Positions 46,189 through 57,114 of a DNA stretch of 64,000 nt are shown piece by piece. Source of the DNA: Clarkia xantiana subsp. parviflora (taxonomy: Eukaryota; Streptophyta; Magnoliopsida; Myrtales; Onagraceae); assembly GCA_036873135.1 (NCBI GenBank), contig JAPTYO010000005.1, forward strand, positions 7,418,166-7,482,165, written 5' to 3'. The stretch's first letter is position 1. Each line of letters begins with the position of its first letter. The notes beneath the pieces are model-generated. The model was not told the origin of the DNA and searched no databases. It saw only the letters and a program-made list of their open reading frames with translations. The position numbers and the translations under genes were made by a program.

Positions 46189-46230
46189 AATTAGATAATA
46201 TGCTAAGCTTAAAAAAAAAAAAAAAAACAG

Positions 46231-46326
46231 ATGGCTCTCCAATCAGCGGCGTCATCAAAGGTGTTGGATTTCGAACTGATTGGATTGGACGGCGATATGC
46301 TGCAAGAACGGCTAGGAGTGGTCGAG
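46231..46326 (+). other. Possible single coding exon, 32 codons
   Basis: It follows an A17 run. ATG opens MALQSAASSKVLDFELIGLD and stays open for exactly 32 codons to CGAG|GTAC, a candidate 5' splice site. Base use is more GC-rich than the AT-rich surroundings. I do not recognise the protein and see no following exon with confidence. It could be a fragment carried by a transposon or the start of a lost gene. Confidence 0.28.
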
Positions 46327-46853
46327 GTACATTCCTGCTCTGTTCCTAATCCTAGGCTAGCTAGCTAATTGGAGGGTCGTGAGGTGTCAGTTTCAGTACA
46401 TCGTCTTTAGCCGCGCTTCAAGGTTTGCATTATTCACCCTATGATGTGTCGGCGGCATAAATAATCAACAGATTTATGCCATCTCTGCCCGGTAAGCACA
46501 ACCAAAAAGTTGGGCCCTAGCTCTTTCGCTCGCTCCACTTGCATTAGGGATGCAAAATCATCTTACATTTTTTTAAAACAAATAAAATAAACTAATTTAA
46601 CAAACGTAATTACCTATATTATATGTATTTTTTTAGATAAATATTATTTTTGTTAGATTACGAATTTCGCTGTTTAACCTAGATGTAAAATTTATTTTTG
46701 GATATAATTTATTATTGTCCAGCTATATATATAATGATGTACTCTCTATAATAGAGAATGTCTACAATCCTTTAAAAGTACTGATGTTTTTTTAATGAGA
46801 CTCACCAACTTGGAGAGAGATAGAGATAAGTGCAACTTTTTAGAAGGTCTTAT

Positions 46854-47326
46854 TAGGGATGTCAATGGGGCGGGTCGGGGCGGGTATCGCCAGACCCGGA
46901 CCCGCCCCGTGGGTCAATATGGTCGACCCGGACCCGTCCCATGCACTTTCGGGTCGGGTCGGGTCGACCCGCGGGTCGGCCCGTGTGAGGTATAATTTAT
47001 CATTTTAAATCTTAAATTCTAAATTCTATGTTACCGTATCCAAATTCAACTCCAAATTTAAATCATAAATTATTAAATTAACTCATAATCCAAATATAAA
47101 TCACCCCATTCATTAGAAAAATTGTTATTTTGACTATATGTTATATTACCCGTATAATATACATATATTAAATATATAGTAAAATGAAAGCTCGGGTCGG
47201 GTCGGCGGGTCACCGTGAACCCAAACCCGAACCCGCCCCGCGGGTCGCGGGTCGGCGGGTCCTCGGGTCAAAATCGGGTCGGGTACCCGCGGGTCGGCGG
47301 GTACCCGTGACCCGTTGCCATCCCTA
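46854..47326. mobile_element. hAT-type MITE, 473 bp, 8 bp TSD
   Basis: The ends are TAGGGATGTCAATGGGGCGGG and the inverse of TAGGGATGGCAACGGGTC. The 8 bp ggtcttat is duplicated exactly at 46846-46853 and 47327-47334. GC-rich subterminal blocks (gggtcggg/cccgaccc) enclose an AT-rich core, the same layout as 28656-29170. Confidence 0.9.
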
Positions 47327-47334
47327 GGTCTTAT

Positions 47335-49100
47335 ATTGTAAATTCATTTTTCTTCCTAAAAAGGAGTGGCTAAATTACTATCCAACTTATTTACATTTAA
47401 ATTGTGAACCATTGATATTTTTTATTGATACAATCTCTTACTTTTTTTTTTTAAAACTTTTTCATTAAATGATTTTTTTTATATATACTATTGATTTATG
47501 ACGATTAATGTATATAAATTTTTTATTTTGACCTATTATTTTTTTTAAAATTTAAATTATTATTGAGTTCATTCATATATGTTTCTTTTTTATGGTTTTT
47601 ATTATTTACATGTTCATATATTTTTTATTAATTAATTATAGTATATCATGTTATCAGTCTATTCTTATATAATTTTACACAAATAGATATGTTCATCAAA
47701 CCTCTAAACTTTATAGTTGTTATTTTATATTATAGTTAATTCGAACTAATTCAATTTTTTCAATTAATAAATTTAAAATTGCATTCAAAATTATTTTAAT
47801 CTTGAATTACCATCCTAATTGATTTTTTTGCTTACATTCACTGTTAAATAAAATATATTACATATTTATACATAAGCTATATTATTTACTTAATTATTAT
47901 TATATTATATAATAAACATATTACTTTATCTCATTGTTGTTATATAAGCTTTATTTGTACTCGTACAAGTGTATTATCCTTTGATTTTGATAAGGTAAAT
48001 AAGTAATTTATTCTTCTATAGAAGGAAATGAAGAAACAATATTATCTTGGACTTATTGATGGTGGATTTAACTAGATGAATAATAGATGTGATTTTTGGA
48101 TTTAAGTCGTTCGAGTTATATTTTTTTAATTATTTTTTATGTACATAAATATAAATAAACATAATTCCAAACTATACTAGGCTGATATGTATATATATAT
48201 ATATAGTTAGATAAAAATATTTATTTATTTATTTATTTATTTTAGTTGAAATTAATTTGTAGATCTTATATGTTGAAAAAATGTATGTACTTAAACTTGA
48301 TCGGCTCCGAGTACGTGAAGATGTAAATATTTTCTTACTTAACTATATATATAGCACATGTTTGTGACTACCAATCACGACATAAATAATTTATTATCAG
48401 AATAATATATGTTGTTAATACCATATGTAACATGTTCTTTTTTAAAGTTTAAGTAGTTTTATAATTTTTTTTCTAAAAAATTTATATTGGGTTGGGAAAA
48501 TGTTTTGGCAAGGTGAACCCTAAAATAAAAATGAACTTCGATAGTTTTTTTTTTTTTTTTTTTTAAAACTATTATGTTTTGTGAACGGTTGGACTGGGTG
48601 AACCATAGATGACAAATGCATTTAAATATTTTTTTTTTTCAATTTAAAAAGCTAGTAAGTTGGGCCGAGTGAGCCTATTGACTCATTTTACCTCGAGGCT
48701 TCACCCGGCTAAACGATTTACACAATTCGATAATTTTTTAGCTAAAAAAATTTATAAAACTATTTAAGCACATTTGTACTTTAGAATTCCCCGTAATAAA
48801 TTGTTCATCTAACACAATTCATTTTTCGGGGGCATGTGCATCTCAATTAATATATTAGTTATCACAATCTTATATATTAGAATTTTTTTCATATATATAT
48901 TATATAAAAATTTATTCTTTTCTGTGATATAATAATGATTTAACAATAGAGAAGGATTTGGCCAAAAAAAATAATAGAGATTGAGAGATGTAAGATGTGA
49001 GGAGAGAGTAGAAAATTTAATCTAACGGTTTAAATTTTGAGTTGAAAACACTATACTATAAATTACCTAACTCTCTAAAATTATTTGCAAAAGCATGGCA
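47335..49100. other. No gene seen; very AT-rich
   Basis: Long runs of A/T and simple repeats (for example (ta)n near 48190 and atttattt near 48220), with no family-like frame on either strand. Confidence 0.5.
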
Positions 49101-49318
49101 ACTTTGAAAGTGTGGTAGTAAGTCCCCTATAATAGGTGACCTAAAGAAAATCAATATAATCGACAGTCGTCATTGCTCGTGGACGTAGGTCGAATTGACT
49201 AAACCACGTTAAATTATGTCTTCTCTATTTCTTTCTGTCTTAATCGTTTGTGAGTGTTGAGAGAATCAATCATAACAACTAAGATCGGAGTTAAGGAGAT
49301 TCAACACAATCACTGAAT

Positions 49319-49531
49319 ATGGAGATGTCCAAGGCTGGAATCGGGAAATTTGTCGGAAACGATTCCGATTTTTAGAAGATGCATATTGAAGATTATCTGT
49401 ACCAGAAAGATCTGTATGAACCCTTATCTAAGGAGAAGCTAGTGTGCATGACGGAGTAGCAGTGGTTGCTCTTTCATCTTGTGAAGCTGAGTATCTGGCA
49501 ATAGTTGAAGCCTGTAAGGAGATGATATGGT
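49319..49531 (+). pseudogene. Copia-3: internally deleted copia, gag start joined to RNase H end
   Basis: ATG 49319 opens MEMSKAGIGKFVGNDSDF, then KMHIEDYLYQKDLYEPL, a copia gag N-terminus. Near 49440-49470 it jumps straight to VALSSCEAEYLAIVEACKEM, which is the RNase H. Everything between (PR, INT, RT) is missing. Upstream, gactaaaccacgttaaattatg resembles the end of a copia LTR. It is cut on the right by the G2 LTR. Confidence 0.82.
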
Positions 49532-50305
49532 TGGTTTTGAGATCAAGTTGACGTGGCTCGCGGCTCCTGGTAGTGGACTACGAGGTACCACCTTTGATTA
49601 ACTCTTCTAGGTGTCTATATCGACCTCGCCGGGTGCTTAGTTTCCTTTTGAGTAGTTGGTAGGCGAGATCCTGAAAAGGGGGTGGGGATTTGCCTATGAT
49701 TCTACTCCAAAGCTTAAGTTAGTAATAGAATATGAGAGAATACTGTAAAAAGTATATGATAGATCATAAAATAATGAAAGTGCTCCCCTATTTATAGAGA
49801 GAGATTGTACCGACTTTAGGTGGCGGAAGCTATGCTCTGATTAGCTGCTTAGTGGCGGTGGCTGTCTTTTTCTGATCGGTTGAGGGGGACTGTGGAGTGT
49901 CAGTAGGTTTCAAGCAAGTTGCCACCTCTTCATTTCGTAATGTCGAAGGTTTCTCTAGCCATGTGACAAGTAGGCTGCCACCTCAGCTTTACCTTGAGAT
50001 GAAGGTTTCCTCGGGCCTAAAGGCGGCGAGTAGTTCGCCAGCTAGTACCTCTTCCTTAGAGGGAAGGGTTTCTTCCTTTGGTTTTGTTGTCGACTCGCCT
50101 TATATATGGAGAAGGGCCTTTTATAGGGTGTCGGCACCTCTTCATACATTATCAACTTAGGTCTCGTCGACTTAAGGAAGACGTGTCGACATTTTACATT
50201 TATTCCCTTGATGCAAACTTAAAAGGTCATCGACGTTGTTTGTTTATCTTCCCGACTTTTAACATTCTCGACCCATCCAAGGTTACCTCGAATCATATCC
50301 CAACA
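49532..50305 (-). repeat. G2 3' LTR
   Basis: On the minus strand it begins TGTTGGGATATGATTCGAGG, matching the G3 LTR start TGTTGGATATGATTCGAGG. It ends near TGATCTC at 49532, judged by homology to the G3 LTR end; the last few bases are uncertain. A TATA-like tataaata lies at 49789-49796 (minus). It contains an aaccttc/gccgcc-type minisatellite related to that of G3. Confidence 0.78.
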
Positions 50306-50320
50306 CTTGCCCCCGAGACA
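50306..50320 (-). other. G2 polypurine tract
   Basis: The minus strand reads ATGTCTCGGGGGCAAG immediately before the LTR start TGTTGGG. The G-run next to the LTR is typical. Confidence 0.65.
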
Positions 50321-50479
50321 TAAGCCATTAGTCTTTTAATAAAGGGGAAGGGGTTGTGTCGAGTACCTTTTTATGATGAGAAGCGAATTTTGTCCTCCTA
50401 TCTCCTTCTCGGACAACCGTTATATCGCAGGTTAAGGAGTTCGATAGCTTAATCGCGTTCTATTACCTATGTCGACTAT

Positions 50480-51136
50480 AGGGAATCGATGAGTCAGTAT
50501 TATGACTGATCTCCTATGTAGATGGCGACTTTCGGAAGTCAAAGATTTAATATTATGACTGATCTCCTTGGTGGATGGCGACTTTCGGAAGACGGGGAGT
50601 CAGTATTATGACTGATCTCCTTGATCGTTGCCGACTATATGGAGTCGAGGAGTCAGTATTATGACTGATCTCCTTTGTAGATGGCGACTTTCGGAAGTTG
50701 GGGAGTCAGTATTATGACTGATCTCCTTTGTGGATGGCGACTTTAGGAAGTCGGGGAGTCAGTATTATGACTGATCTCCTTGATCGTCGCCGACTATATG
50801 GAGTCAAGGAGTCTGTATTATGTCTGATCTCCTTTGTAGATGGCGTATTTCGGAAGTCGGGGAGTCAGTATTATGACTGATCTCCTTTGTGGATGGCGAA
50901 TTTTGGAAGTCGGGGAGCTAATATTATGACTGGTCTCCTTGATCGTCACCGACTATATGGAGTCGAGGTGTTAGTACTATGACTGATTTCCTTTGTAGAT
51001 GGCGACTTTAGGAAGTCGGGGAGTCAGTATTATGACTGATCTCCTTTGTGTATGGCGAATTTCGGAAGTCGGGGAGTCAGTATTATGACTGATCTCCTTG
51101 ATCGTCGCCGACTATATGGAGTCGAGGAGTCCTGTT
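50480..51136 (-). repeat. Higher-order tandem repeat behind G2 pol: 53 bp units in a 159 bp trimer
   Basis: Twelve units share cagtattatgactgatctcc. Three variants follow one another in fixed order: A (tttgtagatggcgactttcg), B (tttgtggatggcgactttcg) and C (ttgatcgtcgccgactatat). The C variants start 159 bp apart each time (ccgact at 50630, 50790, 50949 and 51108, within one base). The A-B-C block is thus repeated four times. It sits between pol and the 3' LTR, as does the G1 array. Confidence 0.92.
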
Positions 51137-51207
51137 GACATATCAAGAGGGAAGAAATCATATATTTATTCATTACTTTATTGTAATAAAAATACATGAA
51201 AGGATTT

Positions 51208-52860
51208 TTAGACGTAGAATTTCTTCAGGTGCTCTGCATTAAAAGTCCTGTTGAGGCGTTGTCCTTGAGGATCTTCTAATTTATATGCATTGGGACATGG
51301 TATGTCGATAATGATATAGGGAACTTCCCATTTTGGCACCATTTTTCCTCTTTGATCGGCTGTTAGAAACTCGTTTTTTTCGTAGCACCTTCTCGCCTAG
51401 GAAGAATTGTCGTCACCCCACTTATCGGTTAAAATACCTAGCGGTGGCGAGCTTTATTCTTCCTTGAGTTTCTACGGAAGCCCATATTTTCTCGTCGACC
51501 AGATCCAAGTCGATCTTCCTTTGTTCCTCGTTTTGATCGACTCTATATGTGGCAACTCTTTGAGAAATATTATCTACCTCTATGGGCGATACGGCCTTCG
51601 GTCCGTAGACCATGCTGAAAGGGGTTTCGCCGGTGGCTCTTTTGGGTGTGGTTCTGAGCGCCCAAAGTACTGGTCTAATTCCTCAACCCAATTTCCCTTC
51701 AGAGTGGCCACCCTCTTCTTTAATCCATTAAGGATCATTTTATTCGCCGCCTCGAATTTCCCATTCGTTTGTGGATGATGGACAGAGCCAAAGCGATGAT
51801 TAATACGCATCTCGTCACAAAAGTCGGCAAGTTCGTTGCTGGAAAATTGGGGAACATTATCGCTGATGAGGATTTTTGACACTCTATATCGGCATATGAT
51901 TTGTTCACGGATGAAATTTATAATTTGGAAAGTAGTTTTTGATGCCAAGGCTCTTGTTTCTATCCATTTAGAGAAATAGTTGATCGCGACCACGATATGC
52001 GTTCGCTGACTAGTCGATCTGGGCAAAGGCCTTATGAGGTCGATGCCCCACTGTGTGAATGGCCAGGTGCTCATCATAGGCGTGAGCTCCGCAGACGGTC
52101 TCGTGATACTTGGAGCATATACTTGACAGGCAGGGCAGGTTTGCACAAGCATTATCACCTCTTTATGCATTGATGGTCAGTAGAATCCCTCTCGTAAGGC
52201 TTTTAACACCAAAGTCTTGGCTCCTTCGTGACATCCGAAGTCGCCTTTATGTAAATCTTCCATAATTTTCTCCGTTTAAGGGGCGGCTACACATCGGAGA
52301 TAAGGCGTGGAGTACTCTCTTTTGTAAAGGTATCCATCCAGGATCGTGAACTGTCCCGTCATTCTCTGGATTTTAGTCGCCTTCAACGAGTCTTCTGGCA
52401 GGTTTCCTCGTTCCAAGTAGTTCTGGATGGGAGTTATCCATGAATCGGGGGCTCTGATATTAAGGACCTTTGCCCCTTCTTCCACGACTGAGTAGAGAGA
52501 ACACTCGATGAAGTGTACTTGTGCGGGAAGGGTGTTTCCCCAAGCAAATTTGCTGAGGGCGTCAGCTTCTTGGCTATTTTCTCGCGGGATAGCCTCTATT
52601 TGGAAATGAGGCATGTCTTGCACGAGTCGCCGCACTTGTTCTGCATATTTCTTTATATTCTCCCCCTTGGCGACGTAGGTTCCATTCGTTTGATTGACAA
52701 TCAACTCGGAATTGCATCACACTTTTAAATTCACAATTCCCATACCTTTGGCTATGCGAAGGCCTGTTAATAGGGCCTCATATTCTGCTTCATTATTGGT
52801 AGCTCGAAAGGTTAGGGCCAACACGTATCAGAGTGGCTCTCCATCATGTGTCGTTAATAT
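51208..52860 (-). pseudogene. G2 second RNase H and integrase
   Basis: The minus strand opens LLYTDSSSSSQGCGAGLI, then NNEAEYEALL and ENSQEADALSKFAWG of the second RNase H. Integrase follows with CPACQVYAP, WGIDLIRPLP, ISDNVPQFSS and TNGKFEAANK, where the catalytic Glu is kept, unlike in G1. Frames break near 52270, 52175 and 51600, and it ends HLKKFYV with a stop at 51208-51210. Confidence 0.88.
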
Positions 52861-55577
52861 TAGACCTGCTCCACATCCTTGAGAAGAAGACGAGCTGTCG
52901 GTATATAGTAGCCATGACATAGTATCGTTGGCTACATTCTCGGGCGTCGGTTTTACATGCTCTTCTTGGGGGAGGATGAAAGTTTTGGTATCTGACATCG
53001 CCGTATTTTCAGCAATGAAGTCGGCAAGTGCTTGGTCTTTGATTGCCTTCCGTGGTTCGAAGTGAATACGAAATTCACTTAATTCCACTGCCCATTTTAC
53101 CACTCTCCCTGAAATATCGGGTTTCTGCAATAGCTGCTTTAGAGGTTGGTTGGTGAGCACTGTGATTTCATGGGCATAAAAGTAGGGTCGTAGCTTCCTC
53201 GCCGCTATCAGTAGTGCATACAAGTATTTCTCAATTTCCATGTAGTTTGCTTCGGCGACGCCAAATAGCTTACTAATATAGCAAACCAGAATTTGAATGT
53301 TGCATGTTTCTTTAATAAGCACCGAGCTCACCGTTGCTGAGCTTACACTTAGATAGAGAAATATGGGATCTTATGATGTGGGCAAAGTTGGCAAAGCGTT
53401 GGATTTTGGCTTGTGAGTACAGTATTTCACGCGGAAGCAGCAATATGAGCAAGACATATAGTAAACTAAAGGGTTTGACGTTTTTAGGCCAAATTCTATC
53501 GTTTAGATGGTCAAATTTGCAGTTTTATGTTTCTTTCGGTCTTTTTTGTAATTTTTCGGTTTTTTTTGGGAATTTTTGTTAATTTCGTATTTCGTCTCAG
53601 TTAGGGTTTTTCTTTTCATTATTTAAGACATTGTTAGCCGAATTTTACACCAGTTGATTGATATATGAAAAAATTTGATATTCTGCGCTTCCTATCAATC
53701 AAATGCTGTAAAATTCGGCTAACAATATTAATACTGAAAAGAAAAACCCTAACGTAGACAAAATACGAAATCAACAAAAATTCCCAAACAAAACCAACAA
53801 ATTACAAAAAAGACCAAAAGAAACATAAAACTGCAAATTTGACCATCTAACGATATAATTTAGACTAAAACGTCAAACCCCATAATTTACTATGGGTCTC
53901 GCTCAGATTTCCGTTTCTGCATGAAATGTTGTACTCACAAGCCAAAATCCGACGCTTTGCCAACTTCGCCCACATCATCTTCCGGCGGTGGTTTTGCCAG
54001 GGCAGGAAGCGAATGTAGGTGCCTCTTTAGTTGCTTGAAAGCTTCCTCACACTCGGGTGTCCACTCAAACTTTTTGTTCTCCCTTAATACTTTGAATAAA
54101 GGAAGAGACTTATCGCCTGATCGTGCTAGGAGTCTTCCTAGTGACGCCAACCTTCCATTGAGACTTTGTACCTCCCTATGCAGGTAGGCGAGGACATCTC
54201 TTCTAAGGCAGAGACCTTCTCCGGGTTGGCTTCAATCCCCATTTGGCTGACCATGAAACCCAATAATTTTCCTCATTGAACACCAAAAGCACATTTGGTT
54301 GGTTTTAATCGTACTTGGTGGCGTCGCATGCATATGAATGCTTCTTCTAAATCTTAGACATGATCTTGGCCACTTTTTGTTTTGACAAGAATATCGTTGA
54401 CATAAGCTTCCATGTTTCTCCCTAACATCGACTTGAAGAGTTTGTTGACCATCAGTTGATAGGTGGCCCCAGCGTCTATCAATCAAAAGGGCATGACCTT
54501 ATAGTGATAAATATCACTATCGGCATAGAAAACAGTATGAGCTTCATCGTCATGATGCATTTGTATTTGGTTATATCCCAAGTATGCGTCCATGAAGCTT
54601 AAGAGCTCATGTCCTGATGTGGCATCGACAAGTTGGTCGATCCTCGGTAATGGGTAAGAATCCTTGGGGTACGCCTTTTTATTGGATTTCCTCACACAAG
54701 ACATGATTAGCGACCAAGTTTGGAATCGTATATCCTTGACGAAGCCGACGTCGACCAACTTTTCTACTTCTTGGCGTATCACCGCCTTCTTTTCCGCTCC
54801 AATAGATCTCATTCTTTGGGCTATAAGCTTCATGGCCGGGTCTATCCTGAGCTCGTGGGAGAGGGTGTCGGGACTTATCCCTGGCATGTTGCTAGGATCC
54901 CAAACGAACAATTCGTTATACTCCCTAAGGAGGGAAATTATCCTCTATGCAAGTTCTGATGGTAGAGCAGACCCAATTTTAACCCTCTTGCCTTTTCCGT
55001 CGATGGCGATCTTTATTAGTTCCTCCATCGGAGTTGGTCGTCCACCCTCTTCTCGTGGAGCTTCGTCGGTGACGATAGATAGGGCCTCTATTTAGCTACG
55101 TCTCTGGAGGAGGTTGACATAACATTGTCGAGATGCCTTTTGGTCGCCCCTCCCCCATTCCATGATGAGTGGGGAATCTAATAACTTGATGAGCGGTGGA
55201 GGGAAATATATAGTTGGAATTAAAAGTTGTTCTCCCCAATATGGCGTTGTAGGCGTTGATCTGGTCGACGACTATGAAACGCACTTTAAATGTAAGGCCT
55301 TCCATCCTCTGCCTATGATTACAAGGAGTTGGATCGCTCCCAGGGGGTAAGTCGTTCTCCCTGCAAATCCTACTAGTGGGGAGGTCACTTCCTGAAGATC
55401 CTTCTTCAGGTATCCCATCGCGGTGAACACTTCGAAAGCGATTACGTCAGCCGAACTCCCTCCATTTACAAGTATTCTTTTTACCTCGAAATCATTTATC
55501 CAAGTTGTGGTTACCAGGGAATCTTCATGGGGTTGTGTTTCCTTGGAAAAATAATCCGTGGAGAAGGTGAACGCCAT
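52828..55577 (-). pseudogene. G2 protease, reverse transcriptase and first RNase H
   Basis: The protease is at 55096-55577 (ILVNGGSSADVIAFEV; Asn occupies the place of the usual Asp). RT is at 54232-54911 (CVRKSNKKAYPKDSYPLPRI, SFMDAYLGYNQIQM). The polymerase box reads AYVNDILVK: Asn (codon 54396-54398) replaces the first catalytic Asp of YVDD. RNase H follows (KFEWTPECEEAFKQ at about 54070). It is interrupted by the MITE and resumes FLYLSVSSATVSSVLIKE. Many single-base shifts and stops are present. It is inactive. Confidence 0.88.
53373..53978. mobile_element. Palindromic MITE in G2 pol, 606 bp, 3 bp TSD
   Basis: The ends are ATGATGTGGGCAAAGTTGGC and its inverse. The arms of about 270 bp are nearly complementary around a loop of about 60 bp (53655-53715). 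The 3 bp ctt is duplicated at 53370-53372 and 53979-53981. Removing the element and one ctt gives an uninterrupted pol reading PEDPIFLYLSV on the minus strand, which confirms the borders. A 3 bp duplication suggests Harbinger- or CACTA-type mobilisation; the ends match neither consensus well. Confidence 0.88.
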
Positions 55578-55625
55578 CGGTTCTAACTTCCGTGGTCTCT
55601 TATGTGTGCTCAGCGAGGAGACACC

Positions 55626-56268
55626 CTAGGATGCGTAGAGGCCTCGAGCGGCGCTTGATTCTCCTCCTGGTGCAAATCCTCCCGACAGGACGTTGATGTC
55701 GTTGTCCAGAGGGGTCCTCCACCTCCTTCGTTCATGGGAACGATGACGATGGTAACATTGGATTTCTTCTTGCATAAATTCTAGCTTCCTTCTGGCGAGG
55801 AGGCAGTCTTCTGTGTCGTGCCCCTCTGCTCGGTGATACTCACAATAGGAGAGGGGGCGGTGACTTCCCTCGGCCAGTTGAAGTCTTTCCAATCTCTGTT
55901 GGATTTGCCGAAATTCTCTTGAGAGAGATCCTCACGTGAACGAGCTCTCGCCTCGTCCTCGGAAGGCCTCTTGTTGAGTCGAGCGATTCGCCCGAGCTTG
56001 TTCTGCTCTAACATGGAGGGTTTCCCTATGGATTAGATCCTCCCATCTTCCCACGGGTTCCGTGAATTGGGTGATGGATAAGGATTGAGATTGTGGTCCC
56101 AATCCTCAGACCCTCCGAGATTTTACCTCTGCTATAGGCTCCTTGGAAACACCCAAAGTAGCTTTCCAAGGTTTCTGTCGATCCTTGGAACATACCCTCA
56201 GGTCTCCGTGTTTGGTTTCGTCTCGAGTGACTCATTGGTGGTGCCATGACTTTTTGATCGCCTTCCAC
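55626..56268 (-). pseudogene. G2 gag (shortened and broken)
   Basis: It opens near 56268 with MEGDQKVMAPPMSHSRRNQ. The middle part (LESYFGCFQGAYSRGKIS) belongs to gag, but most of the gag core is missing. The zinc-binding motif CEYHRAEGHDTEDC (about 55815-55860) and GGFAPGGESSAARG lead into protease. The same compact, deleted gag is seen in G3, so the deletion may be shared. Confidence 0.8.
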
Positions 56269-56292
56269 GAACTTTTTGATCGCCTTCCCAAC

Positions 56293-56772
56293 ACCTATAA
56301 ATGCTAATATATGAAATAGCTAACTTTAGTTAATTGTGACATTTAATTAAAAAAAAATTTACTACCCTTTAAAATTACAATATGTTTATACAAGTGGCAG
56401 TAGTTGCTAATTAAGTAAGTTGGATATAATCGATGCATATATATATATATGAGAAAACATACATAGCTTTCGCATTGAAGACAATGGTGGGTCTTTTGGG
56501 ATTCATATAATTAGTTGGTAGCTCGCTATCGATCTTTCAATCAACTCCATCAGTCTCTTGTCTTGTAATTGGTTATCAATTTGCTCAATATAGACCAATA
56601 TGGATGTGTATATATATATAATGTTAGTCAATATATAATCTCATCTGAATGATCAATAGATATGATCGATCGTGCCCTCCCTCTACATAGTAACCAAATA
56701 CGTGCTATCTTATTAAAACCGAAATCAATATTTTACAGTGGTGATTTGTTTCATTCAAATATAGTTGATATC
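56293..56772. other. No gene seen
   Basis: AT-rich with short (ta)n runs; no family-like frame. Confidence 0.5.
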
Positions 56773-56782
56773 TGAATGTTAT

Positions 56783-56942
56783 TAATTTTTTTTTTTTAAT
56801 ATATATTTACATTGCTTTCGCAATTTCGGGCGGAGCGTTAAGGTTAAAGCTCTTCCAAGGTGGCGCATTTGGCGAGTTTCGACATCGGATAGTCTACGGG
56901 AAACACAACTCGCTTTATCAGTTGGTCCAACCAACCTTGGGT
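56783..56942 (-). mobile_element. tRNA-derived SINE, copy 2, with tail and 10 bp TSD
   Basis: On the minus strand it starts acccaaggttggttggacc and has an A-box-like ggaccaactgataaagcgag and a B-box-like gtcgaaactc. It runs through ccttaacgctcc to gcgaaagcaat, then an A-rich tail (ttaaaaaaaaaaaatta). The 10 bp ataacattca (minus) flanks it exactly: plus 56943-56952 and 56773-56782. A Pol III-type head, A-tail and duplication are full SINE hallmarks. It is not a tRNA gene, as no cloverleaf can be drawn. Confidence 0.88.
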
Positions 56943-56975
56943 TGAATGTTATCAATTGATGAATGGTAATCAATT

Positions 56976-57114
56976 CAATTCAATATTTTAATATCCTCTT
57001 ATTTTCATCTGAATGAATATACCCATCCATCAATATGAATATACTTATCATTTGATGGATGGGTATATTATATTCATTCTGATGAAAATAAGAGGATATT
57101 AAAATATTGAATTG
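56976..57114. repeat. Short palindrome, about 60 bp arms
   Basis: The left arm caattcaatattttaatat...cccatccatc is mirrored by gatggatggg...atattaaaatattgaattg with few mismatches. It may be a tiny MITE or a remnant fold-back. It lies only 34 bp from the SINE. Confidence 0.8.

Larger units (their letters stand above)
49532..56292 (-). mobile_element. G2: 5'-truncated Tat-type gypsy retrotransposon, minus orientation
   Basis: The 3' LTR (49532-50305), polypurine tract, tandem array, and pol to gag read right to left. Homology to G3 ends at about 56292, inside the sequence that follows the primer site (GGGAAGGCGATCAAAAAGTC), so the 5' LTR and primer site are gone. The domain order INT after a second RNase H places it with G1 and G3. 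A palindromic MITE (53373-53978) interrupts RNase H. Confidence 0.9.

Noticed and set aside
50480..51136. CRISPR-like repeat/spacer array
   Set aside because: Units are contiguous 53 bp tandem copies without unique spacers, in a plant retrotransposon.
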